From the NCBI RefSeq assembly GCF_015521605.1, contig NZ_WANV01000032.1, positions 1 to 47,229 on the forward strand: a stretch of 47,229 nucleotides of DNA, given 5' to 3'. Under the pieces are notes generated by a model. It was not told the DNA's origin. It saw nothing but the letters and a program-made list of their open reading frames with translations, and did not search any database. Shown piece after piece: positions 15,018 through 24,428 of this stretch (its first letter is position 1; the number at the start of each line of letters is the position of its first letter). Position numbers and translations under genes: made by a program. This stretch comes from Thermococcus sp. Lineage in GTDB: Archaea > Methanobacteriota_B > Thermococci > Thermococcales > Thermococcaceae.

Positions 15018-16496
15018 CTACCCCTCAAGGAAGGATTTTACCTCCCTTGAGTCCTCAAGGTTTATTGCCTTTACCCCCCAGAGCCTCGCGGTAAAGCGGA
15101 GCTCCTCGGTGTAGTTGCCTGGAACCAGTGAGAGGTGGTTGGCCCCCATGGCCGAGATGAAGGTTTCTTTGTCGAGCGGGTTCTTTATGGCCGTATGCGG
15201 CCACTGTTTGCCCCACTTGAGCTTTGATTCCATATCCTCCGTTATCTCGACGCCCTCCGCGAGGAAGTAGAGGATGTAGTACTCTCCCCCGCGGCGTATG
15301 AGCCTCGCCACGGTGAACTCCGCCGGCGGGGTTCTGTACGTCAGTGCCCCGCCGCTCGCCCCCTGGCACTGCCCCTGGATCGTGGTGGCCTTGAGGTTCT
15401 CCTCGGGGTTCTCGCTCAGCCTCGCATAGTAGAGCGATGACGCCCCGCAGTTAGCTATCATGACGACCTCATCGTCCACGTACTTTATGTCCCCGAAGAG
15501 TGGTGGCTTCCCGCTCAGGTAGAAGAGGAGCGCCGAGCTTATCGTGCCCTTGACGTCGCCCTCGCAGGTGGCGGGGATTACCTCCTTCTTGCCCTCGGCA
15601 TCGCGGCTGAACGGGAACAGCGCGGGAATCAGGCAGGCGGTGACGCCGTAAACCTCGCTCAGCTCCGGCTGGCACTTTATCGAGACGGCCGAAACATCCG
15701 CCTGCTCGCCCCAGCTCTCCTTTGCGGCGAGATAGATGGCTATCTGCCTCCTCAACGCCTCGGGTGTGAGCATGATGTCGTCAAACTCCACGGTCGTCTC
15801 CTGGGTCAGCCAGTCGTAGAACTCTTCCACGCGGACCCTCAGCTTTTCGTCCGAGAGCAGCTTCTCTGCCCTCCTTACCAGAACGTACTGGTCGAGCATT
15901 ATGAAGTCACCGACGATTCTCTTAAGCCTCGGCAGGTCGTCCATGAGGTGCTCCATCCCGAGGGTGTACGGTGCACCCCAGAGGAGCAGGGACTTCCTGG
16001 AGAGCCTGGCCACCGCTTCGACGGCCCTCGCCCATGCCTTTACCTTCTCGACGTCGCCCTTGAGGCGGACGTGGTTCAGCGCGTACTCGTTCACGGAGCT
16101 CTCCCACAGCGAAGCCCCTACCGAGGTGACGCACGTGGTTCCGGCCCAGGCCGGGTCATCGTCGGCGTAGAGGAGTAGCGGCCTCTTCGCTTCTCTCACC
16201 ATCGCCGTGACCAGGTTGCTCTCCGTCCAGTGCCATATGCCGGCTATAACCCCGCTGACACCCCTTCCGGCTATCATCTGACCGGCCCTGAAGCTCTCCT
16301 CCATCGAATCTATCCCGAAGTTTCTTCCGGCTTCGAGGGCCTCATATTTTCCAAGCCTCTCGTTCACGTCGAGAACTTCAAAGCCGGCCTTTCTCAGCTC
16401 CTCGATGAGGGTGGAGTGCTTCTCCATCAGGGCCTTCTCGCGCTCAATCGAGAGGGCCGTTGGCCGGGGGTCAGTGAACGTTACTACGGCTATCAT
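15018..16496 (-). CDS. L-fucose/L-arabinose isomerase-like protein
   Basis: This 492-residue protein has the three-part layout of the fucose/arabinose isomerase superfamily: an N-terminal Rossmann-like domain (FTDPRPTALSIEREK ... GVSGVIAGIWHWTESNLV), a middle domain with AVSIKCQPELSEVYGVTACLIPAL and CEGDVKGTISSALL (acidic metal ligands E and D), and a C-terminal beta domain with HLSLVPGNY. These enzymes interconvert aldoses and ketoses. Here, between MalK and glycosidases, it may act on the released monosaccharide. The real substrate is unknown. GAGGTGG positions the ATG at 16496; the frame is open three codons further. It follows malK by 10 nt. Confidence 0.85.
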   Translation of the reverse strand: MIAVVTFTDPRPTALSIEREKALMEKHSTLIEELRKAGFEVLDVNERLGKYEALEAGRNFGIDSMEESFRAGQMIAGRGVSGVIAGIWHWTESNLVTAMVREAKRPLLLYADDDPAWAGTTCVTSVGASLWESSVNEYALNHVRLKGDVEKVKAWARAVEAVARLSRKSLLLWGAPYTLGMEHLMDDLPRLKRIVGDFIMLDQYVLVRRAEKLLSDEKLRVRVEEFYDWLTQETTVEFDDIMLTPEALRRQIAIYLAAKESWGEQADVSAVSIKCQPELSEVYGVTACLIPALFPFSRDAEGKKEVIPATCEGDVKGTISSALLFYLSGKPPLFGDIKYVDDEVVMIANCGASSLYYARLSENPEENLKATTIQGQCQGASGGALTYRTPPAEFTVARLIRRGGEYYILYFLAEGVEITEDMESKLKWGKQWPHTAIKNPLDKETFISAMGANHLSLVPGNYTEELRFTARLWGVKAINLEDSREVKSFLEG

Positions 16497-16506
16497 GGAT
16501 ACCACC

Positions 16507-17625
<1,119 letters not shown>

Positions 17626-17634
17626 AAAATCACC

Positions 17635-18654
17635 TCAAACTACGGTCAGCCGGATCATGGTTGTCTCATAATCTTCCAAAACCGCAAACATTCCCCCAAC
17701 CTTCACTATTCCCCTCTCCGTCTCCAGGTCGAAGTTGTCTATTCCCTCATCGAGGGCTACCGTGTAGCCCACAACACGGCCTTCGAGTTCCTCCACCTCT
17801 CCCGTGACGAGGTTTCTTCCAAGCACCTTTGCGTAGATGACGCCGTCGTTGAGGTGCCTCCTTATGATGTCCACGGCGTGGAAACTCGCAAAAAACCGCA
17901 GGTCGTCCCTGTTTTTTATCCCCTCAAGTATGAGGCTCGACTCCTTGAAGGCCTCCCTGATGAAGCTGTACTGGGAGAATATTATCTCCGGATAGGTCGC
18001 CTTAAAGCTGGGCGGATTCCTCGGTCTGAACCCTATGTTCTGGATGTCTATGACCTCCCTGCCGTCGAACATCCCTATGAAGTGGTTCAGCTTGTGGAAC
18101 TTCCTCACGTAGAGGTTGCCGAGCCTGACGAAATCCGAGAGGTCTATCTGTTCCTCTGTGTAGAGGGATATCGTGGTTCCCCTCTTGAGGGCCGCCTTTA
18201 TGTTGTCCTCTATCTTCTCAAGGAACTTCTCGGGGGCCACCAGTATGGCCTCGTATGAGCTGGAGTCTATTGACTCCTTCACCATCTCGACGGCTATGTT
18301 GAGGTCCTTCGTGCGCCAGATTCCGGGTCTCTCCTCGGTCTTTACCTTGACCCTCTGGAGCTCCCTCTCAAGCTCCTCCTTGATCCCATCTATGTCCCTC
18401 TTAAACTTCAGGAACGCTATCTTCGGGGAGTACGCGACGTACACCTTCGGAGAGCCCTCAACCTCGTTGACGAAGCCCCTCGCCTTCAGCGACGCTATGG
18501 TATCATAAACCCTGTTGTAGGGCACGCCACTCCTTTCAGATATCTCCTTCGCCGTGCTCGGCCCGTAAACAAGAAGCGTCCAGTATATCATGACCTCGTA
18601 CTTCGTGAAGCCGATTCTGGTCAGCATGGTTATGGCCTTCTCGCTGATCTCCAT
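17635..18654 (-). CDS. trmB: TrmB sugar-sensing transcriptional regulator
   Basis: This 339-residue regulator has an N-terminal winged helix (about 10-80: LTRIGFTKYEVMIYWTLLVYGPSTAKEIS, recognition helix PYNRVYDTIASLKARGF) and a C-terminal sugar-binding domain with FFASFHAVDIIRRHL and VGYTVAL. The end, GGMFAVLEDYETT, matches TrmB of T. litoralis/P. furiosus, which represses the maltose/trehalose operon and is released by sugars. It starts 2 nt after treT. Two matching palindromes in the treT/SBP intergenic region are its likely targets, so it would regulate its own operon. Confidence 0.92.
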   Translation of the reverse strand: MEISEKAITMLTRIGFTKYEVMIYWTLLVYGPSTAKEISERSGVPYNRVYDTIASLKARGFVNEVEGSPKVYVAYSPKIAFLKFKRDIDGIKEELERELQRVKVKTEERPGIWRTKDLNIAVEMVKESIDSSSYEAILVAPEKFLEKIEDNIKAALKRGTTISLYTEEQIDLSDFVRLGNLYVRKFHKLNHFIGMFDGREVIDIQNIGFRPRNPPSFKATYPEIIFSQYSFIREAFKESSLILEGIKNRDDLRFFASFHAVDIIRRHLNDGVIYAKVLGRNLVTGEVEELEGRVVGYTVALDEGIDNFDLETERGIVKVGGMFAVLEDYETTMIRLTVV

Positions 18655-18656
18655 AC

Positions 18657-19904
18657 TTACCCCTCCTCCCCAGAAAATGAGAGGAGGAGGTCTAAATACC
18701 TTTCCAGGTGCTTGGTGATGAGGAAGTTCTCCCTTACCCTTTCCCTGGCGCCGATGCCAAGCCTCTCAGCCTCCTCTGGATGCTTCAGCAGATAGAGGGT
18801 CTTCTCAACCGCGTCCTCCACGCCTTTCACGAGGAAGCCGGTCTCGCCGTCAACCACCTGGAACCTGATACCTCCAACGGCCCTGCCAACCACTGGCTTG
18901 CCCTTCCACATGGCCTCCGTGACCGTCAGTCCAAATCCCTCCCTGATGGACATCTGCAGGACCACGTCACTCGCCCGCTGGAAGGCGTTGACCTCCCTGG
19001 CGTGGACTCCCGTCAGGTTCGTCAGGACTTTCACGTCATAGTCTTCCCCAATCTTCCTCAGAGTTTTCTCGAAGTAGACCCAGCCCTCTGGGTCGTCGGC
19101 CGCCATGACTCCGACGAGGAGCAGCTGAACCTCCGGGATCTTCTCCTTAACCCGCTTGTAAACGTCAATAACGTCAAACACGCCCTTCCAGGGGTCGAAG
19201 CGGGCGACTTGGGTTATAATCGGCCTGTCGGGGTCAACGTCGAACCTTTCGAGGGTTCTGAGAACTTCCGACTCGCTCAGCTCCATGTTCTTCTCGCTCA
19301 GCGGGTCGATGGAGGGGGGCATGATGATGGTTTTCTCCGGGTTCAAATCCGGCTGGACGTATTCTGGGAGGTGGAAGATGTACCTGTCGTATCTCTGCAC
19401 GTACTTCCTCAAGAACGCCCAGAATTCTCTGTTAGGGTCGCTCAGGTCGATGTGACACCGCCAAATCCAGGGCTGTTTTTTCTCGTAGAAGTCTATGAGG
19501 GCTGCCGGCTGCGGGTCGTGGATAAGGACGTAGTCGAATTCTGTCAAGTCCGCTTTTTGAGCGTTTTCCTCATTGGTTTTGAGGTAGAGTTCCTTCATTT
19601 CCTCGGTGAGTTTGAGGTTTTTGTTGCCTTGGAGGGCGTTGTGGAAGCTTTTGGTGACGTTGAAGAACTCGTCGCTTCCCTCGATGACCCACCACTCCGC
19701 TCTTATTCCGACGTCGTTCATGAGGGGCACGAGGTTGTGGAGTATTTCCGCGACACCGCCGCCGTAGGCGGTTGAGTTGACGTGCACGAACTTGGCTCCC
19801 AAGAGCTTTTCTGCCTTCTCTATGATCTTCGAGACTGCGTCTTCTCCGGCAACGGAAGAATAGTCCTCAATCCTCTTCTGGGGCAGTTTCTTAACTCGGA
19901 ACAT
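18657..19904 (-). CDS. treT: Trehalose glycosyltransferring synthase TreT
   Basis: This 415-residue GT4-family retaining glycosyltransferase reversibly makes trehalose from NDP-glucose and glucose. It matches P. horikoshii/T. litoralis TreT, with FVHVNSTAYGGGVAEILHNLVPLM, EWWVIEG, IHDPQPAALIDFYE, WRCHIDLSDPNREFW and the GT4 C-terminal EGFGLTVTEAMWKGKPVVGRAVGGI (the EX7E region). The frame is open 21 codons further upstream, but AAGGAGGAG precedes the ATG at 19904 and the upstream stretch covers the operator, so 19904 is chosen. It is the first gene of the operon, just downstream of a TrmB-type palindrome. Confidence 0.93.
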   Translation of the reverse strand: MFRVKKLPQKRIEDYSSVAGEDAVSKIIEKAEKLLGAKFVHVNSTAYGGGVAEILHNLVPLMNDVGIRAEWWVIEGSDEFFNVTKSFHNALQGNKNLKLTEEMKELYLKTNEENAQKADLTEFDYVLIHDPQPAALIDFYEKKQPWIWRCHIDLSDPNREFWAFLRKYVQRYDRYIFHLPEYVQPDLNPEKTIIMPPSIDPLSEKNMELSESEVLRTLERFDVDPDRPIITQVARFDPWKGVFDVIDVYKRVKEKIPEVQLLLVGVMAADDPEGWVYFEKTLRKIGEDYDVKVLTNLTGVHAREVNAFQRASDVVLQMSIREGFGLTVTEAMWKGKPVVGRAVGGIRFQVVDGETGFLVKGVEDAVEKTLYLLKHPEEAERLGIGARERVRENFLITKHLERYLDLLLSFSGEEG

Positions 19905-19922
19905 ACGGATACTCCTCCTTTG

Positions 19923-19937
19923 TATACTTTTAGTATA
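19923..19937. promoter_or_regulatory. TrmB-type operator at the treT promoter
   Basis: TATACTTTTAGTATA is a 6-3-6 palindrome matching the TACT-N3-AGTA core reported for TrmB sites. The treT TATA box lies at 19966-19977 on the minus strand, so the site covers roughly +8 to +22 of the transcript. This is a repressing position. Confidence 0.75.
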
Positions 19938-19965
19938 TGAATGTCCGGCAAATGTTTGGTTATCC

Positions 19966-19977
19966 ACATATAAAAAG
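19966..19977 (-). promoter_or_regulatory. treT operon promoter
   Basis: Minus-strand CTTTTTATATGT is the only good TATA box between treT and the upstream gene on this strand. Transcription should begin near 19945. Confidence 0.55.
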
Positions 19978-20035
19978 TTTTTTGAAATATGTCCTGGATT
20001 TTAGTGGACGACTTGTAAATAAAGTTGGCATTTCC

Positions 20036-20079
20036 CATTGTTTATCTAGATATTCTCCAAAATTTTTTGGGAAACAATG
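20036..20079. repeat. Inverted repeat in the treT/SBP intergenic region
   Basis: CATTGTTT (20036-20043) is repeated inverted as AAACAATG (20072-20079). TTTCCC (20031-20036) also pairs with GGGAAA (20069-20074). It lies midway between the two TrmB-type operators in AT-rich DNA. A regulatory role is only a guess. Confidence 0.35.
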
Positions 20080-20109
20080 AACATAAATTAGCAGGGGCTT
20101 TCCGAAAAA

Positions 20110-20117
20110 TATAAATA
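20110..20117 (+). promoter_or_regulatory. Promoter of the SBP-permease operon (first sugar locus)
   Basis: TCCGAAAAA (BRE) precedes TATAAATA. Transcription should start near 20138, and GAGGTG lies before the ATG at 20167. The downstream end of the TATA box overlaps the operator at 20116. Confidence 0.7.
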
Positions 20118-20130
20118 TACTAAAAGTATA
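20116..20130. promoter_or_regulatory. TrmB-type operator at the SBP promoter
   Basis: TATACTAAAAGTATA is the exact reverse complement of the site at 19923-19937. It overlaps the end of the TATA box and the region before the transcription start, so a bound repressor would block TFB/polymerase. Confidence 0.75.
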
Positions 20131-20166
20131 CAGCCCTAGTGAACAGCCTTGGTGAGGTGTCTATCT

Positions 20167-21480
20167 ATGAGGTTTCATGCCAAAAGGTTTGCATTGCTTT
20201 TGAGCGTGCTGTTGTTAGCCGCCTTTGTTTCGGGATGCATCTCCGGAGGGGGAACGTCCCCCACGCAGACAACCTCCAGTCCCGGACAGACGACCACTCA
20301 GGAACAGGTTGAGATAGTCGTCTATGGTCAGTGGGGTGGAGTTGAGGGTGAGAACTTCCAAAATGCCCTGAAAGTTTACGAGCAGGAGCACCCGAACGTT
20401 AAGATAAAGTACGTGGTTCAGTCCAAGCTCAGGGATGCCGTTCTCACGGAGCTCGCCACCGGTTCACCAGGTTTTGACATAGCGATTCTTCCATGGCCGG
20501 CGCTCATTACCGAGCTCGGTCAGAAGAACCAGCTTGAGCCCATGAATTCCGTCGTTGACGCTTATAAAGGCGACATTATGGAGAACCTACTTGAACCTGT
20601 GAAGGTTGGGGACACCTACTATGCCGTTCCCATAAAGGCCTGGGCGAAGCCCGGAATATGGTACAACGTCCACGACTTCGAGAAGTACAACCTGACCCCA
20701 CCTAAGACCCTCGATGACCTTAAAGCCGTCTGTAAGGTCTTTGAGCAGAATGGGATCCAGCCCATGGCCAGCGGAGCAGCCGACAAGTGGCCTCTTAGTG
20801 ATATCTTCGAGGCGGTTCTTATAAGGGTTGGCGGTCCTCAGCTTCACAACGACCTCATGACCCACAAGGTCAAGTGGACCGACCCGCAGGTTCTTGAGGC
20901 CTTCAAGGTTCTCAGCGACCTCCTCAAGGAGGGCTGCTACGGTGACCCCAAGGTTGCCATCGGTGAGAAATGGGAGGTTCAGGTTACCAGGCTCGGCCAG
21001 GGAGAGGTTGCCATGTACTTCATGGGCAACTGGATCAACCTGATGCTTCAGAACCAGGGATACCAGCCCGGCACCGACTATGACCTGATTCCGTTCCCCG
21101 TCATCAACCCCAACGCAGACTTTGCCATCGTCGCCGGTGGTGACTGGGTTATCATACCCAAGGGGGCCCCGCACAAGGATGCCGCCTTTGAGCTCGCCAA
21201 GTGGCTCGCCGGTCCAGAGTACCAGAAGATAATGGTCGAGCAGAAGGGCTACCTCGCCCCCAACCTTCAGGTTCCCAAGAGCGCCTACGACCCGGTTGAC
21301 GCGAAGATAATAGACATGATGGCCAAGTACACCGTGGTTCCGGACCTCGACGATAACGCTCCATCAGGATTCCAGCCGATAATCTGGGACAAGCTCTTCG
21401 AGCTCTGGGCCAACCCGGACAACTACCAGCAGATAGCCCAGGAGCTTGAACAGTACGCAGAACAGTACTACGGCTCATGA
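20167..21480 (+). CDS. Sugar ABC transporter substrate-binding lipoprotein
   Basis: This 437-residue solute-binding protein is secreted by a lipoprotein signal (MRFHAKRFALLLSVLLLAAFVSGC; lipid on the Cys near residue 24), followed by a Gly/Ser/Thr linker. The mature domain is of the family 1 extracellular type (VYGQWGGVEGENFQNALKVYEQEHPNVKIKY ... FDIAILPWPALITELGQ ... GGDWVIIPKGAPHKDAAFELAKWLAGPEYQKIM). It lacks obvious likeness to T. litoralis MalE as I remember it and is more like alpha-glucoside (AglE-type) binders. The frame opens 18 nt earlier at TTG, but GAGGTG fits the ATG at 20167. Confidence 0.92.
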   Translation: MRFHAKRFALLLSVLLLAAFVSGCISGGGTSPTQTTSSPGQTTTQEQVEIVVYGQWGGVEGENFQNALKVYEQEHPNVKIKYVVQSKLRDAVLTELATGSPGFDIAILPWPALITELGQKNQLEPMNSVVDAYKGDIMENLLEPVKVGDTYYAVPIKAWAKPGIWYNVHDFEKYNLTPPKTLDDLKAVCKVFEQNGIQPMASGAADKWPLSDIFEAVLIRVGGPQLHNDLMTHKVKWTDPQVLEAFKVLSDLLKEGCYGDPKVAIGEKWEVQVTRLGQGEVAMYFMGNWINLMLQNQGYQPGTDYDLIPFPVINPNADFAIVAGGDWVIIPKGAPHKDAAFELAKWLAGPEYQKIMVEQKGYLAPNLQVPKSAYDPVDAKIIDMMAKYTVVPDLDDNAPSGFQPIIWDKLFELWANPDNYQQIAQELEQYAEQYYGS

Positions 21481-21490
21481 GGTGCCTGAG

Positions 21491-22378
21491 ATGGGCGGAA
21501 GGAGGGACTGGCTCAGCAAGGATTTCCTGATCCTGATGATGCCCGCCTTCATCCTCCTTTTAGTTTTTATACTCTATCCGATTTTCAACACGTTCTACCT
21601 GGGGTTCACCAAGTGGGACGGCTTCACCCAGCCCCAGTTCGTTGGACTCGATAACTACCGAACCATGATGGGTGACCCGCTCTTCTGGACGTCGGTGAAG
21701 AACAACATATTCATATTCATCGTTTTCCTGCCCTTTGTGACCATGCTCGGCCTTGGTTTTGCGCTCCTCCTCCACAACAGCGCCGTTGTGGGGCGCAACC
21801 TGCTCAGGGGCTTCGTTATGCTCGGAATGGTGATGCCCCTTACCGTCGTAGGTATCGTCTGGATGCTGCTCCTGGACCCCAACGCGGGTATCGTCAACCA
21901 CGTTCTGAGCGTCTTTGGGATTGAGCCCAGGGCATGGATTCAGGACCCCAGCACGGCGATATACTTCGTTATAATAGGCTCCCTGTGGGCGTGGCAGGGC
22001 TTCTCGACCACCGTGTTCCTGGCTGGACTGGAGGGGCTCGACGTTGAGGTTCTTGAGGCATCGGTTATTGACGGTGCAAACCCCTGGCAGCGCTTCAGAT
22101 ACGTCATACTGCCCCTGCTGAAGCCCGCATTAATAGTCGTCGTCACGATGAGCTCCATCTACATACTCAAGGTCTTCGACCTCGTTTACGTGCTCTCCGG
22201 TGGCGAATCCGTGCCGATGTACCTCTCGGTGCTGGCCTACATGGTGTACTACGAGATATTCCGCATGTTCAAGTGGGGCTACGCGGCCGCGATAGCGACG
22301 TTGCTGACCGTTGCAGTGTTCCTGTTCTCCATAGGGATGCTGAAGAGGATGATAAGTGAAAGGGGAGTGGGCTCATGA
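21491..22378 (+). CDS. Sugar ABC transporter permease (MalF-like)
   Basis: This 295-residue membrane protein has six hydrophobic segments and the CUT1 EAA loop EASVIDGANPWQRFRYVILPLLKP (about 205-228), which docks to the MalK-type ATPase. The frame overlaps the SBP gene upstream, but GGTGCCTGAG sets the ATG at 21491, 10 nt after the SBP stop. It forms the channel with the next gene. The ATPase partner is presumably MalK encoded on the other strand, since none lies in this operon. Confidence 0.92.
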   Translation: MGGRRDWLSKDFLILMMPAFILLLVFILYPIFNTFYLGFTKWDGFTQPQFVGLDNYRTMMGDPLFWTSVKNNIFIFIVFLPFVTMLGLGFALLLHNSAVVGRNLLRGFVMLGMVMPLTVVGIVWMLLLDPNAGIVNHVLSVFGIEPRAWIQDPSTAIYFVIIGSLWAWQGFSTTVFLAGLEGLDVEVLEASVIDGANPWQRFRYVILPLLKPALIVVVTMSSIYILKVFDLVYVLSGGESVPMYLSVLAYMVYYEIFRMFKWGYAAAIATLLTVAVFLFSIGMLKRMISERGVGS

Positions 22379-23196
22379 AGGTAAGCACTAGATACAAGGT
22401 CACCATTAATCTCGTGGCTTGGACTATAGGGCTGATGCTCCTCATACCCCTCCTGGGGCTGATAATGACCTCCGTCAGGCCGTTCGACGAGATAGTTAAC
22501 GGCTGGTGGAACCTCAGGAACGCCCACTTTATCATCAACAACTACGTCAGCGTGTGGGACGCTGGCTTCTGGAGGAACATCCTCAACTCCATCCTGATAG
22601 CCACGGTGGCCACGATAGTCCCGATACTCATCGCCGGAATGGCCGCCTACGGCTTTACCTCATTCAGCTTCCCGATAAAGACGATGCTCTTCCTCACCCT
22701 CGTGGCCATCCAGGTCGTTCCGCAGCAGGCAGTCATAGTCCCGCTCCTGAGGCTCTTCCGCGACCTGCACATGTACGACCAGTATTACGGCATAATCCTC
22801 GTTCACACGGCCTTCGCGCTTCCATGGACGATATTCTTCCTCCGCAACTTTTTCATGTCCATTCCCAAGGACTATGAGGAGGCTGCAAGGATAGACGGCC
22901 TCAGTGACGTTGGGATATACTTCAGGGTGATACTACCCATAGCGATGCCAGCAGTCATCAGCGTTGCGGTGGTGCAGTTCATCTTCGTGTGGCAGGACCT
23001 ATTCTTCGCCATAACCCTGCTGAGGCCGGAAAAGTGGCCAGTATCCGCCGGCGTGACTCAGTTCATAAGCCGCTACAACCCCAACTGGGGACAGCTGACG
23101 GCAGCAGGAGTGCTGGCGATAATAGTACCCATAACTGTCTACGTCGTGCTCCAGAAGTACTACATGAGGGGAGTGTCCGGCGGAATCAAGGGCTGA
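22375..23196 (+). CDS. Sugar ABC transporter permease (MalG-like)
   Basis: This 273-residue membrane protein with six hydrophobic segments carries the EAA motif EEAARIDGLSDVGIYFRVILPIAMP (about 165-189). It is the second half of the transmembrane channel. It starts inside the end of the upstream permease gene by an ATGA overlap, a sign of translational coupling. The periplasmic-type loop after the first segment (DEIVNGWWNLRNAHFIINNYVSVW) is normal for this family. Confidence 0.93.
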   Translation: MKVSTRYKVTINLVAWTIGLMLLIPLLGLIMTSVRPFDEIVNGWWNLRNAHFIINNYVSVWDAGFWRNILNSILIATVATIVPILIAGMAAYGFTSFSFPIKTMLFLTLVAIQVVPQQAVIVPLLRLFRDLHMYDQYYGIILVHTAFALPWTIFFLRNFFMSIPKDYEEAARIDGLSDVGIYFRVILPIAMPAVISVAVVQFIFVWQDLFFAITLLRPEKWPVSAGVTQFISRYNPNWGQLTAAGVLAIIVPITVYVVLQKYYMRGVSGGIKG

Positions 23197-23227
23197 GCCC
23201 TTTCAAAACTTTTTTGGAGGGATATGT

Positions 23228-24418
23228 ATGGAGTTCGTCCTCGGTGTCAACTACTGGCCGAGAAGGAAGGCCATGTTCTGGTGGAAGGAGTTTGAGGAGG
23301 ATGAGGTTCGGGAGGAGTTCACGGTAATAAAGGAGCTCAACCTCGATGTCGTGAGGATTTTCCTGCTATGGGAAGACTTCCAGCCGGAACCCGAAAGGGT
23401 CGACGAGAAATCCCTCCGGAACCTGGAGAGGGTCATGGACATAGCGCATGAGCTCGGACTGGGGGTCATGCCGACCTTCTTCATCGGGCACATGAGCGGA
23501 ATAAACTGGCTCCCGGAGTGGACGCTCTCCGAGACCCCTCACCCCCGGTTTCTGACGTACTCAAACGGGAGGGTCGTTGACCTCGGTGCGAGGGACATCT
23601 ACGAGGAGCCTGACCTTTTGAAGGCTGAGGAGCTGCTCCTTCGGACGGTCGGCTCCGAGCTCGACGACCATCCGGCGCTGTACGCGTGGGACATCTCCAA
23701 CGAGATAGACAACGTCAGGATTCCCCGCACTCCCTGGGCCGGGAAAAGATGGGTTCGGTTTGTTTACGAGACGCTGAAGGCCAGTTCCAGCAAGCCGGTA
23801 ACCTTCGGCATCCATCAGGAGGACATCCAGGGGGACAAGCACTTCCGCGTGGGCGATGTCGCCGAGGGAAACGACTTCCTCTGCATGCACGCGTATTCGG
23901 TCTACACCGACTTCACCGATCCCCTTGACCCGTACTTCGTTCCCTTCGCGTGCCTGCTCACGAGGGCACTTGGAGGGAAGGAAGTTCTAATGGAAGAGTT
24001 CGGGATGCCGACGACACCGGAGGAGACCAGAAAGGTACGCTCCGTGACCGGAAAGCACGAGGCCGAGCACTACCTGATAAACGAGGGGGACGCCGCGAGA
24101 TGGCTCGAAGAGACCCTCAAAGCCCTCTACGAGTTCGGAACCCTCGGTGCGTTCTACTGGAACTTCGCCGATTATCACGAGAGCGTATGGGACAGGCCTC
24201 CCCTCGACAGGGCGGTTCATGAGAGGTTCTTTGGCCTCCTGAGGAGCGACGGGAGCCTGAAGCCGACAGCACTTGTGATCAGGGAGTTCAGGAAAAAGAT
24301 GGGCGAACTTAAAAGGAGAAACGTGGAGATAGATGTGCCGGAAGACTACTACTCAGACCCTAAGGGCAACCTTGTGAGGCTGTACAGGGAGTTCAGGAAA
24401 AAGCTCGGCCTTGAGTGA
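23228..24418 (+). CDS. Clan GH-A glycosidase (GH5/beta-mannanase-like), cytoplasmic
   Basis: This 396-residue TIM-barrel hydrolase has the two clan GH-A glutamates: the acid/base in YAWDISNEID (residues about 152-161) and the nucleophile in EVLMEEFGMP. Aromatic-rich segments (GVNYWPRRKAMFWW, FYWNFADYHESVWDRPPLDR) suit sugar binding. There is no signal peptide, so it should cleave imported oligosaccharides inside the cell. The family resembles mannanases/mannosidases; the glycosidic specificity is inferred only. It follows the permease gene by 31 nt with GGAGGG before the ATG. A T6 run (23210-23215) in the gap could attenuate expression. Confidence 0.85.
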   Translation: MEFVLGVNYWPRRKAMFWWKEFEEDEVREEFTVIKELNLDVVRIFLLWEDFQPEPERVDEKSLRNLERVMDIAHELGLGVMPTFFIGHMSGINWLPEWTLSETPHPRFLTYSNGRVVDLGARDIYEEPDLLKAEELLLRTVGSELDDHPALYAWDISNEIDNVRIPRTPWAGKRWVRFVYETLKASSSKPVTFGIHQEDIQGDKHFRVGDVAEGNDFLCMHAYSVYTDFTDPLDPYFVPFACLLTRALGGKEVLMEEFGMPTTPEETRKVRSVTGKHEAEHYLINEGDAARWLEETLKALYEFGTLGAFYWNFADYHESVWDRPPLDRAVHERFFGLLRSDGSLKPTALVIREFRKKMGELKRRNVEIDVPEDYYSDPKGNLVRLYREFRKKLGLE

Positions 24419-24428
24419 GGTGGTTGCC

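Noticed and set aside
18708-19775. 355-codon frame antisense to treT
   Set aside because: Shadow frame; it has low-complexity Val/Leu/Glu composition and no start signals.
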